From positions 1-5,503 of the forward strand of contig JBIQLO010000240.1 in NCBI GenBank assembly GCA_044464175.1: a DNA stretch of 5,503 nt, written 5' to 3'. This DNA is from JBIQLO01 sp044464175. Lineage in GTDB: Bacteria; Planctomycetota; Phycisphaerae; Tepidisphaerales; Tepidisphaeraceae. The position numbers and the translations under genes were made by a program. Numbering within the stretch: the stretch's first letter is position 1; every line of letters begins with the position of its first letter. Positions 1 to 5,452 of the stretch are shown here, piece after piece. The notes below the pieces were generated by a model. The model did not search any database. It had not been told where the DNA came from and saw only the letters and a program-made list of their open reading frames with translations.

Positions 1-37
1 CCCATGGCAAAGGACAAGAGGCAAAAAAACAATCATT

Positions 38-559
38 ATGGGACCCGACGACATCAACAATCCCGAAACGGAATTCAACGCCGTGCAGACTCAGGAGGCG
101 CAGGGCGATGTGGAGCGGTTGCAGGCGGAGCGCGACGCTCTGTTTGAGCGGCTGGCCCGTGCTACGGCCGATTTCAAGAATGCCCAGAAGCGCATGGCCA
201 GCGAATCGGACCAGCGCGTGCAGTTCGCCAATGGCGAACTGATCAAGAAGCTGCTGCCGGTGATCGACCATTTCGAGCGCGCCCTGGCTGTGGACCCGGC
301 CAAGACGGATGTGGCGTCGTTGCTCAAGGGAATGCAGATCGTCCACGACGATTGGCTCAAGGTCCTGCGTGAGCAGAGCGTCGAGGAGATCGCGCCCCAG
401 CCGGGTGAACCGTTTGATCCCGCCCTGCACGAGGCGCTGATGCAGCAGGAGGCAACCTATGCGGTTCCGACGGTCGTGCAACTGCTGCAGAAGGGGTACT
501 CCCTCCACGGTCGCACGCTGCGGCCGGCCAAGGTGGCGGTCAGCCGAAGCACCGAGTAA
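38..559 (+). CDS. grpE: GrpE, nucleotide exchange factor of the DnaK (Hsp70) chaperone
   Basis: GrpE is a cytoplasmic homodimer that opens the DnaK ATPase domain to release ADP, resetting the DnaK/DnaJ folding cycle. The 173-residue product has the family layout: an acidic, poorly ordered N-terminus (1-22), a long charged helix suited to coiled-coil dimerisation (about 23-70), the conserved helical block with KKLLPVIDHFERAL (70-83), and a C-terminal beta domain. The PROSITE-type signature is complete: FDPALHEAL at 126-134 followed by GYSLHGRTLRPAKVAV at 153-168. Length is normal for the family. ATG 38 is the only usual start codon in this frame. The frame stays open to the left edge of the window, so a slightly longer protein cannot be excluded. 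The purine-rich AAGAGG at 16-21 lies 16 nt from the ATG, too far for a normal ribosome binding site. Neighbouring dnaJ, dnaK or hrcA would lie outside the window if present. The identity is nearly certain. Confidence 0.96.
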   Translation: MGPDDINNPETEFNAVQTQEAQGDVERLQAERDALFERLARATADFKNAQKRMASESDQRVQFANGELIKKLLPVIDHFERALAVDPAKTDVASLLKGMQIVHDDWLKVLREQSVEEIAPQPGEPFDPALHEALMQQEATYAVPTVVQLLQKGYSLHGRTLRPAKVAVSRSTE

Positions 560-563
560 GTAA

Positions 564-578
564 CGGGCTGGAGGCCCG
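564..578 (+). repeat. Short perfect hairpin just after the grpE stop
   Basis: CGGGC and GCCCG form a 5-bp perfect stem around the 5-nt loop TGGAG, starting 5 nt after the grpE stop codon. No T-tract follows, so it is not a standard intrinsic terminator. From memory, short palindromes of the form GGGCTGGARGCCC recur in planctomycete-type genomes, so it may be one copy of a dispersed element. That is recollection and has not been tested. Confidence 0.45.
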
Positions 579-586
579 GCATTCAA

Positions 587-607
587 GAACTCAGCATTCG
601 GAACTCA
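587..607. repeat. Degenerate 7-nt repeat in the grpE-fmdB gap
   Basis: Three consecutive 7-mers, GAACTCA, GCATTCG and GAACTCA, fill the end of the 53-nt gap. The first and third are identical and lie 14 nt apart. The next 7-mer, GTACTAT, is a weaker fit and runs into the ATG at 613. The preceding CATTC (580-584) belongs to the same pattern but is shifted by one base. There is no Shine-Dalgarno sequence here, so the repeat takes the place of the usual leader. Confidence 0.7.
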
Positions 608-612
608 GTACT

Positions 613-933
613 ATGCCCACATACGAATACGTCTGCGATGCCTGCGGGCACGCCTTTGAACAATTTCAATCCATCACTGCCGAGCCGATCCGGCGCTGCC
701 CGATCTGTAAGAAGCTGAAGGTGCGCCGGCTCATCGGCACGGGGGCGGGCCTGATTTTCAAGGGAAACGGCTTTTACATCACCGACTACCGCTCCGAAGG
801 GTACAAGAGCGCCGCCAAGGCCGAATCCGGCGGAGGCGCCTCCGAGTCCAAGCCCGCCGGCGACAAAGCGGCCAAATCCGAATCCAAACCGGCGGCCAAG
901 GAAGCCAAATCGCCCGCTGCGAGCAAATCCTGA
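613..933 (+). CDS. FmdB-family zinc-ribbon protein with low-complexity tail
   Basis: A 106-residue small protein of the FmdB/CxxC-CxxC regulatory type (FmdB_N zinc ribbon). It opens with the hallmark MPTYEYVCDACGH and has two knuckles, C8-x2-C11 and C29-x2-C32, spaced to bind one zinc ion. The conserved GNGFYITDYR segment (about 51-60) follows the ribbon. From about residue 66 the protein becomes a disordered tail of Ala, Lys, Ser and Glu with repeated ESKPA/AAK motifs, a common ending in this family. FmdB was named for a proposed regulator of formamidase, but the role of most members is unknown, and 'transcriptional regulator' is a label rather than a demonstrated function. The basic tail could contact nucleic acid; that is inference. 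ATG 613 starts exactly at the conserved MPTYEY, so the start is firm despite the absence of a Shine-Dalgarno site. It may be cotranscribed with grpE 53 nt upstream. Confidence 0.93.
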   Translation: MPTYEYVCDACGHAFEQFQSITAEPIRRCPICKKLKVRRLIGTGAGLIFKGNGFYITDYRSEGYKSAAKAESGGGASESKPAGDKAAKSESKPAAKEAKSPAASKS

Positions 934-997
934 AAAAGGCGTGGGAGAGAAATCAGGAATGGAAATTCATGAGCGGGGAATGGGCTCGCGCTGGCGT

Positions 998-1032
998 ATT
1001 TGTCATTCAAAATTCGTCGTTCCTAATTCCTT
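998..1032. repeat. Five degenerate 7-mers (consensus ATTCNNN) before the transporter start
   Basis: Five 7-nt units in phase: ATTTGTC, ATTCAAA, ATTCGTC, GTTCCTA and ATTCCTT. The first four columns are nearly invariant (ATTC) while the last three vary. The stretch is followed by a pyrimidine run and then the ATG at 1042. It is more AT-rich than the flanking genes and lies in the 108-nt gap after the FmdB gene. It has the same period as the arrays at 587, 5056 and 5278 but a different consensus. Confidence 0.75.
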
Positions 1033-1041
1033 TCCCTCCCC

Positions 1042-2283
1042 ATGAACACCCTTCAATCGGAAACCTCCGTCCAGCGCCCGCACGCCCTCTCGGGCATCGC
1101 CGGCCTCTACGGCGTTGAGACACTCAGCTCCATCGGGCAGAACCTGCTGGTGACGGGCATCTTCTTCTATACCCAGCACCGGCTGGGATGGGGGGTGATC
1201 GACAACCTGCTTCTGGCGACGGGGCAGGGGGTAGTCTACACCATCGGCGCGCTGCTGGCCGGGTGGTTGGCCGGGCGGCTGGGGCGTCGGCGGGCGCTGG
1301 TGGCGCTTTACGCGCTCATGACGCTCTTTGCGGTGGGGGTGCTGGTGAGTGGCGGCGGGGCGCTCATTATCGTCTCGCTCCTGATCTACACCTTCCTGGT
1401 GGCGATGACCTGGCCGATGCTGGAGAGCCTGGCCAGCAGCGGTTTGGACGCCGAAGCGCTCTCTCGCCGAATCGGGGTCTATAACCTTGTCTGGGCCGGG
1501 GTGGGGGTGGTGACGATCGCGGGGGAGGGGGTTCTGATCGACCATTGGCCGCTGGGGGTGTTTCTGATCCCCATCGCCGTGCATGCCGCCTGCGTCTGGC
1601 TCATGTGGTTTCAGCCGGAGCCGCCGATTGAATCGGCCGACCACGCGCATCTGGAGGTGGAGCCGGCCCTGCTGCGCAAACGGACACTGGCGCTATGGCT
1701 CAGTCGCATCTCGCTGCCCGCCACGTATGTGGCCGAATACAGCCTCATGGCGATGATGCCGTCACTGCCGGTGCTCCGGTCGATGTCAGCCGCCGCCCAG
1801 ACGCTGATCGGGTGCATCTGGATGGGGGGGCGGTGGGGCATCTTCTGGGTCATGGGGGCGACGACCTGGTGGCACACGCGCCCGCGCGTGCTGCTGGCGT
1901 CGGTGGGGCTGATGGGAATTGCCTTCCTGGGGGTGACACTGCGGCCGTCGGTTCTGCTGGGATGGGGGACGCACGGGGGGGACCTGGCGTCGATGATTCT
2001 ATGGCAGGTAGCGTTGGGGGTCTCGGTGGGGATCATCTATTACGCCAGCCTCTATTTCGGGATGGTGCTCAGTCAGGGAAGCACGGAGCACGGGGGGTAT
2101 CACGAGGCGCTGATCGGGCTGGGCTCGGTGCTGGGACCCGGCGCCGGAGCGGTGGCGGCGGTCGCCTGGCCGGGCCGGCTCAACGCCGGCATCGCCGCCG
2201 TGGGCGTCATCATCGGGCTGAGCATTCTGGCGGCAGGAATGGCGACCCTTCGGCACGGACGCGGGACGCGCTCCAGAAGTTAG
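1042..2283 (+). CDS. MFS-type membrane transporter, substrate unknown
   Basis: A 413-residue integral inner-membrane protein with about 12 hydrophobic segments (roughly 17-43, 51-72, 84-105, 106-126, 143-165, 169-190, 215-240, 252-274, 281-300, 314-340, 354-377, 380-402) in two halves split by a charged cytoplasmic loop (191-213), the classic Major Facilitator Superfamily plan. Between segments 2 and 3 lies GWLAGRLGRRRALV (74-87), a good match to MFS motif A (G-x-L-a-D-r-x-G-r-r), although the usual Asp is Gly here. WPMLESLAS after segment 4 and the glycine-rich segments fit helix packing. Nothing identifies the substrate; drug, sugar or metabolite efflux are all possible. ATG 1042 places a short soluble N-terminus before the first segment, and no Shine-Dalgarno site precedes it. 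The coding strand is unusually rich in G runs, mostly from GGG glycine and NNG-GGG codon pairs. The stop lies 9 nt from that of the convergent prenyltransferase gene, with no terminator visible between them. Confidence 0.85.
   Translation: MNTLQSETSVQRPHALSGIAGLYGVETLSSIGQNLLVTGIFFYTQHRLGWGVIDNLLLATGQGVVYTIGALLAGWLAGRLGRRRALVALYALMTLFAVGVLVSGGGALIIVSLLIYTFLVAMTWPMLESLASSGLDAEALSRRIGVYNLVWAGVGVVTIAGEGVLIDHWPLGVFLIPIAVHAACVWLMWFQPEPPIESADHAHLEVEPALLRKRTLALWLSRISLPATYVAEYSLMAMMPSLPVLRSMSAAAQTLIGCIWMGGRWGIFWVMGATTWWHTRPRVLLASVGLMGIAFLGVTLRPSVLLGWGTHGGDLASMILWQVALGVSVGIIYYASLYFGMVLSQGSTEHGGYHEALIGLGSVLGPGAGAVAAVAWPGRLNAGIAAVGVIIGLSILAAGMATLRHGRGTRSRS
1959..1981 (+). other. Potential G-quadruplex motif inside the transporter gene
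   Basis: Four G tracts of at least three can be drawn within 23 nt: GGG (1959-1961), GGGGG (1964-1968) and a G7 run (1975-1981) that can be split into two tracts with a one-base loop. Loops are about 2-4, 6 and 1 nt, which meets the common G3+N1-7 rule. It lies on the coding strand, so the mRNA could also fold. Whether it forms or matters is unknown. Confidence 0.4.
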
Positions 2284-2292
2284 CCGAATCCA

Positions 2293-3216
2293 TCAAAAGA
2301 AGATGTCGAGAATGCCCAGCGTCGCCAGCAGGACGCTCAATACGCCGTTGAGCGTGAAGAAGGCGAGGTTCAGCTTTGAAAGGTCGGTGGGTTTGACCAG
2401 CCGGTGTTCGATAATCAGGAGCAGCACGGCCAGGGCCGCGCCGATGAAGTAGAGCGTCCCCAGGACGGGGGAGGCGACGCCCAGCAGAACGATCATGGCG
2501 GCACTGACGACATGGGTCAGGCGGGCGATCCAGAGGGCCCGGTGAATGCCGACTTTGGCCGGGACGGAGAAGACGCCGGTCTGACGATCGGAGTCATAAT
2601 CCTGGCAGGCGTAGAGGATGTCGAAGCCGGCGGTCCAGCTCAGGACGGCCGCGAACATGATCAGCGGGGGCCAATCGACGGTGCCGCGGATCGCCAGCCA
2701 GGCACACAAGGGGGCCAGCGCCAAGGCCACGCCGAGGTAGTAGTGGCAAAGCCGGGTGAAGCGCTTGAGGAGGGGGTAGGCGCTGAGAAACGCCAGCACG
2801 GGCAAGGCCAGGATCGGCGGCCAGGGGTTGGCATAGAAGAACCAGAAGCCCAGGGTTCCGGCGACAAAGCCAGCGCCGCACAGGGCGATCATCCCTCCGA
2901 CAAACCCGCGCGACAGCCGCCCGGCCGGAATGGCCCGGCCCTGGGTGCGGGGATTCAGGGCATCCAGCCGGGCATCGAGCAGGCGGTTCATCGCCATGGC
3001 GACGGTGCGGGCAGTCACCATGCACAGAAGAATCAAGCCGATCTGCCCGGCATAGGGCAGGTGGTGGGGCAGCGGCCGGGCCGCCAGAAAGGTCGCCAGC
3101 AGCGCCCAGGGGAGGGCAAAGAGGGTGTGGCTGATCTTGATGTCGCGCGCGAAGGCGCGGCACTTGTCAGCCCAGGAAAGGGAGGTGGGGGAGGAGACTG
3201 GGGAAGCGGTGAGCAT
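2293..3216 (-). CDS. mqnP: UbiA-family prenyltransferase, MqnP-like (often annotated UbiA / 4-hydroxybenzoate polyprenyltransferase)
   Basis: A membrane enzyme that attaches a polyprenyl chain from its diphosphate to an aromatic acceptor. Counting from ATG 3216 (307 residues), the first Mg-diphosphate motif is N77-x3-D81-x3-D85 followed by NPRTQGRAIPAG, and the second is Y202-x3-D206-x3-D210 within AGFDILYACQDYDSDRQ, then TGVFSVPAKVG. Both aspartate-rich sites are intact. About eight to nine hydrophobic helices surround them. The ISHTLFALPWALL opening and the FDILYACQD...GxxSxPA block fit the subfamily proposed as MqnP, acting in futalosine-route menaquinone synthesis, better than E. coli UbiA. 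That subfamily call is from motif memory. A GTG at 3237 would add seven residues; I prefer the ATG because neither has a Shine-Dalgarno site and the extra residues are not conserved-looking. It lies 63 nt downstream of the glycosyltransferase stop on the same strand and may share its transcript. Confidence 0.9.
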   Translation of the reverse strand: MLTASPVSSPTSLSWADKCRAFARDIKISHTLFALPWALLATFLAARPLPHHLPYAGQIGLILLCMVTARTVAMAMNRLLDARLDALNPRTQGRAIPAGRLSRGFVGGMIALCGAGFVAGTLGFWFFYANPWPPILALPVLAFLSAYPLLKRFTRLCHYYLGVALALAPLCAWLAIRGTVDWPPLIMFAAVLSWTAGFDILYACQDYDSDRQTGVFSVPAKVGIHRALWIARLTHVVSAAMIVLLGVASPVLGTLYFIGAALAVLLLIIEHRLVKPTDLSKLNLAFFTLNGVLSVLLATLGILDIFF

Positions 3217-3248
3217 GGGTGGAGTTTCGCTGGTCACTTGCGGTCAAT

Positions 3249-3292
3249 GTAATCGAAAGGAATCGCGGGTAACAAGGGATTACGAAGGAATC
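3249..3292. repeat. Weak 28-nt direct repeat across the glycosyltransferase stop
   Basis: GAAAGGAATC at 3255-3264 and GAAGGAATC at 3284-3292 have ends exactly 28 nt apart, four times the 7-nt period seen elsewhere. The neighbouring GTAATC and GGATTAC bases also partly match. The right copy covers the final codons and stop of the glycosyltransferase, and the left copy lies in the gap before the prenyltransferase. The similarity is short and could be chance. Confidence 0.35.
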
Positions 3293-5055
3293 AGCTCCAG
3301 TCGTTTGGCCTTGCAGGCGCGGTCGATGCCGGGCAGGACGTAGTCGGCGGCGACGACATCCCAGCTCATTTTCCGGGCCAGCTCGTAGCCGCGTTCGATG
3401 AACGGCTCGAAATCGGTGGGCTTGCGGGGGAGGCGCTGGTCCAAAGTGGCGGCCACCTGCCGGGCGATGGTATTTTCGATGGCGTCCCGCTGCTGACGGC
3501 CGATGGCCAGAAGCTGCTCAGGGCGAATCGGGTGGTCGGGCAGGGCGGTATAGTCGGCGACGATGACGTTTGGGGTGTCGCCGCCGGCCGCCTTTTTCAC
3601 AAAACCCGCGCAGCCGCAGACGCTGGAAAAGACGCAGATGCCGCCGAAGCTGATCGGCTCCACTTGGGCGATGCCGAAGGGTTCGTAGATGCTCTGGCCG
3701 AACTCCACATCCGAGCCTTTGCGGATGTCCATGAACTCCATGTCGGCGGGCATCCGATCGCCGCAGGAGAGGCGGTCCCAGCCGAACTGATTGACGAAGA
3801 CGACCTTGATATTCCGCGCCTGGGCGTTGAACTCCTGCACGCCTTCGTAGTACCCGGCGCCGCCGGAGCTGAGGTCCGGGAGGCCTTCGCGGTGGACGAC
3901 CGGCCAGCGGTAGCGCTGCTCCATCTTGCGGATGTCATCGGGGCGGCGGGCGGGAACCTCGGTGGAGAGGGTAAAGAGGACCGCGGTCTCATTGCGGGCG
4001 CGCAGCAGCGGCTCCAGGTGCTCCAGCACGCGCAGGTCGCGCCACATCGCCTTGGAGGGGACCATGCGGGTGACATGGGTGAAAATGTGGTCCGGCTCGT
4101 ATTTCAGGAGCGTCTTGCAGTAGCGCTTGAGCTTGGCGCGACTGGCCATCTTGTCATCCAGGCCGATCTTCCAGCAGGGGACGCCGTTGTATGCCAGTTG
4201 GGCGGCGACGTGGCGGAAGGAGGGGCCCATGAAGCGAATCTCCTTCAAGACCTCATCGCCGACGCAGAAGATGTTGTCGCAGAAGCGGGCGGCCTGCACC
4301 AGGGCGTATTTGTAGAAGTCGGATTGATCGCCAAAGACATCCTCCAGGTAGAGGCCCTGGGCGACGGCCGAGCGCATGGCGTTGTAGAACATCGTGTCGT
4401 GGCCGGGATGGCTTTCGACAATGCGCCGCATGGGGGCGACTTCGTGAGCGTAGAAGATGGTGCGGAAGTTGGAGCGTTCCCCTTCGAGAATGGCGGCCAG
4501 GGCGGTGGGCATGCCCATGTATTCATGAGAGAGGATGATGCAGGGCTCAGACTGTCCGGCGGCCCCCAGGGCGTGGAGGGCGGCGATGGCGGGGCGGGCC
4601 AGGCGCAGGTACTGCTCGAAATCCCAGATGTCCTCGTAGCGGGCGCTCTCCAGGCCGAAGGCCTTCCAGAGGGCGTGTTTGAAGTGATTGAGCTTTTCGG
4701 TGTCGTAGCGGGTGACGTCAAAGAGGAGGACTTCGGGGGTGCTGGTGGCGCCGGTTTGGGGGTCGGTGAACTTGCGCCGGCCATAAATGAGGCTGACGTC
4801 GAACTCGCGTTCGATCTCCTGGAAGCGCGGACCCAGCGGGGTGCGGGTGATCTGGTCGAGGGAGGAATAGAGCACCTCTCCGTAGGGGCCCAGGCGATCC
4901 TCGCCCCGGACATCCATGGGCCAGAAGGGGCCGACGAGAATGTTGCGCTGAATGGCGTGGAGGTAGGTGCGGCTGGTGAGCAGGCCCTGGAGGACCGCGC
5001 CGATGCCGCCGATCTTCTGAATCGCTTCGTGGGTCACATGGACAACGGTTTGCAT
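3280..5055 (-). CDS. GT-B glycosyltransferase, starch/glycogen-synthase-like
   Basis: A soluble 591-residue protein (from ATG 5055) with the two-Rossmann-lobe plan of GT-B enzymes. The N-terminus QTVVHVTHEAIQKIGGIGAVL is a first beta strand followed by K14-x-G-G, the nucleotide-sugar loop of starch/glycogen synthases (GT5). SHEYMGMPTA (about 176-185) and YAHEVAP (about 202-208) resemble the HDWH and IHN-type acceptor-lobe motifs. In the C-lobe, TRMVPSK (R330, K335) matches the R-x4-K diphosphate site, and SIYEPFGIAQVEP gives the E-x7-E motif (E458, E466). Family logic suggests glucosyl transfer from a nucleotide sugar to a glucan or related glycan; the exact donor and acceptor cannot be read. 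It is longer than typical GlgA (about 480 residues), the extra length including a segment before the E-x7-E motif (about 390-450). A GTG at 5109 would add 18 residues, but those are encoded by 7-nt repeat DNA and precede the natural first strand, so I reject that start. There is no Shine-Dalgarno site at either. Confidence 0.85.
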   Translation of the reverse strand: MQTVVHVTHEAIQKIGGIGAVLQGLLTSRTYLHAIQRNILVGPFWPMDVRGEDRLGPYGEVLYSSLDQITRTPLGPRFQEIEREFDVSLIYGRRKFTDPQTGATSTPEVLLFDVTRYDTEKLNHFKHALWKAFGLESARYEDIWDFEQYLRLARPAIAALHALGAAGQSEPCIILSHEYMGMPTALAAILEGERSNFRTIFYAHEVAPMRRIVESHPGHDTMFYNAMRSAVAQGLYLEDVFGDQSDFYKYALVQAARFCDNIFCVGDEVLKEIRFMGPSFRHVAAQLAYNGVPCWKIGLDDKMASRAKLKRYCKTLLKYEPDHIFTHVTRMVPSKAMWRDLRVLEHLEPLLRARNETAVLFTLSTEVPARRPDDIRKMEQRYRWPVVHREGLPDLSSGGAGYYEGVQEFNAQARNIKVVFVNQFGWDRLSCGDRMPADMEFMDIRKGSDVEFGQSIYEPFGIAQVEPISFGGICVFSSVCGCAGFVKKAAGGDTPNVIVADYTALPDHPIRPEQLLAIGRQQRDAIENTIARQVAATLDQRLPRKPTDFEPFIERGYELARKMSWDVVAADYVLPGIDRACKAKRLELIPS

Positions 5056-5097
5056 GGTGTAGAGTACGGGGTTGAGAGTTTGGGGTTCAGTGTAGAG
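5056..5097. repeat. Six degenerate 7-mers directly before the glycosyltransferase ATG
   Basis: Read on the + strand, six 7-mers in phase follow RGTNNRG: GGTGTAG, AGTACGG, GGTTGAG, AGTTTGG, GGTTCAG and TGTAGAG. Units alternate so that a 14-nt period is also visible. The array touches the ATG at 5055 with no gap, so it would form the leader of the minus-strand mRNA, or the N-terminal codons if the GTG at 5109 were used. Confidence 0.75.
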
Positions 5098-5161
5098 ATT
5101 ATCGGCCACTGGGGCGAGTGGGATTGGAGTTCAGGGTGCCAAGATTCCTGGGGTGGGGCAA

Positions 5162-5177
5162 TGGGTTTGGTTCGTTT
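5162..5177 (+). repeat. 16-nt direct repeat, copy 1
   Basis: TGGGTTTGGTTCGTTT is identical to the sequence at 5240-5255, 78 nt away. In both copies TTTGTCGT follows a few bases later (5183-5190 here), so the two look like diverged copies of a longer block. Confidence 0.85.
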
Positions 5178-5239
5178 CGTAATTTGTCGTAGTGGCGACG
5201 GGGTGAAAAACCGCATTTTTGATAGCGCCAGCGGGGGAT

Positions 5240-5255
5240 TGGGTTTGGTTCGTTT
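5240..5255 (+). repeat. 16-nt direct repeat, copy 2, leading into the 7-mer array
   Basis: This is an exact second copy of the 16-mer at 5162. It is followed by TTTGTCGT at 5271-5278, whose last base begins the TGGTCCG array. Ten bases more separate the two shared blocks here than in copy 1. Confidence 0.85.
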
Positions 5256-5277
5256 GGGTTCGGATGACATTTTGTCG

Positions 5278-5340
5278 TGGTCCGTGGTCCGTGGTCCGTG
5301 GTCCGTAGTCCGTGGTCGGTGGTTCGTGGTCTGTGGTCCG
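5278..5340. repeat. Tandem heptanucleotide array, nine units of TGGTCCG
   Basis: Nine uninterrupted 7-nt units span 63 nt. Units 1-4 (5278-5305) and unit 9 (5334-5340) are perfect TGGTCCG. Units 5-8 each carry a single change: TAGTCCG, TGGTCGG, TGGTTCG and TGGTCTG. The minus-strand unit is CGGACCA. Perfect units at the ends and single-change units inside suggest an older array with recent slippage at the left end. It lies outside any credible gene, about 220 nt upstream of the glycosyltransferase start. It resembles the short tandem heptamer (STRR) repeats known from cyanobacteria in form, not in sequence. Confidence 0.97.
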
Positions 5341-5424
5341 GGGGGGCATGGGCAAGGGACAGGAGAGGAAGCGGGGGAATGGGTTCGATTGCAATAAGGA
5401 AGCGACGAAGCGCCCCGGCGACGA

Positions 5425-5452
5425 GGGGAGAAGACAGAAGGCAGTATACGGA
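5425..5452. repeat. Four degenerate 7-mers, consensus AGRCAGA
   Basis: GGGGAGA, AGACAGA, AGGCAGT and ATACGGA follow each other in phase. The match is loose, strongest in the middle two units. It is the same kind of sequence as the other arrays in this window but with its own consensus. Confidence 0.5.

Noticed and set aside
4..147. ATG at position 4 opening a 47-codon frame beginning MAKDKRQKNNH
   Set aside because: It overlaps grpE out of frame, becomes Arg/Gly-rich nonsense after about 15 codons, and has no visible upstream signal within the window.
1003..1650. A 215-codon minus-strand frame opposite the transporter
   Set aside because: The Pro/His/Gln/Arg-rich composition is typical of an antisense shadow, and it overlaps the well-formed MFS gene.
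2284..2292. Search for a bidirectional terminator between the convergent transporter and prenyltransferase genes
   Set aside because: Only 9 nt separate the stops, and no inverted repeat with a T-tract is visible there or in the adjacent codons.
2404..3252. A 282-codon + strand frame opposite the prenyltransferase
   Set aside because: The product is low-complexity Gly/Gln/Asp-rich, and the opposite strand encodes intact UbiA motifs and membrane helices.
5206..5220. AAAAA-CCGCA-TTTTT inverted repeat as a terminator or operator
   Set aside because: The stem is five A:T pairs only, too weak to be meaningful, and it does not follow a gene.
5278..5340. Heptamer array considered as a CRISPR array
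   Set aside because: The units are 7 nt with no spacers, far too short for CRISPR repeats, and there are no cas genes.
3532..5397. A 621-codon open frame on the + strand opposite the glycosyltransferase
   Set aside because: It is antisense to a gene with clear GT-B motifs, its product is Gly/Ala/Val/Asp-rich without any domain, and it runs into the tandem repeats. Long antisense frames are expected in GC-rich genes with biased third positions.
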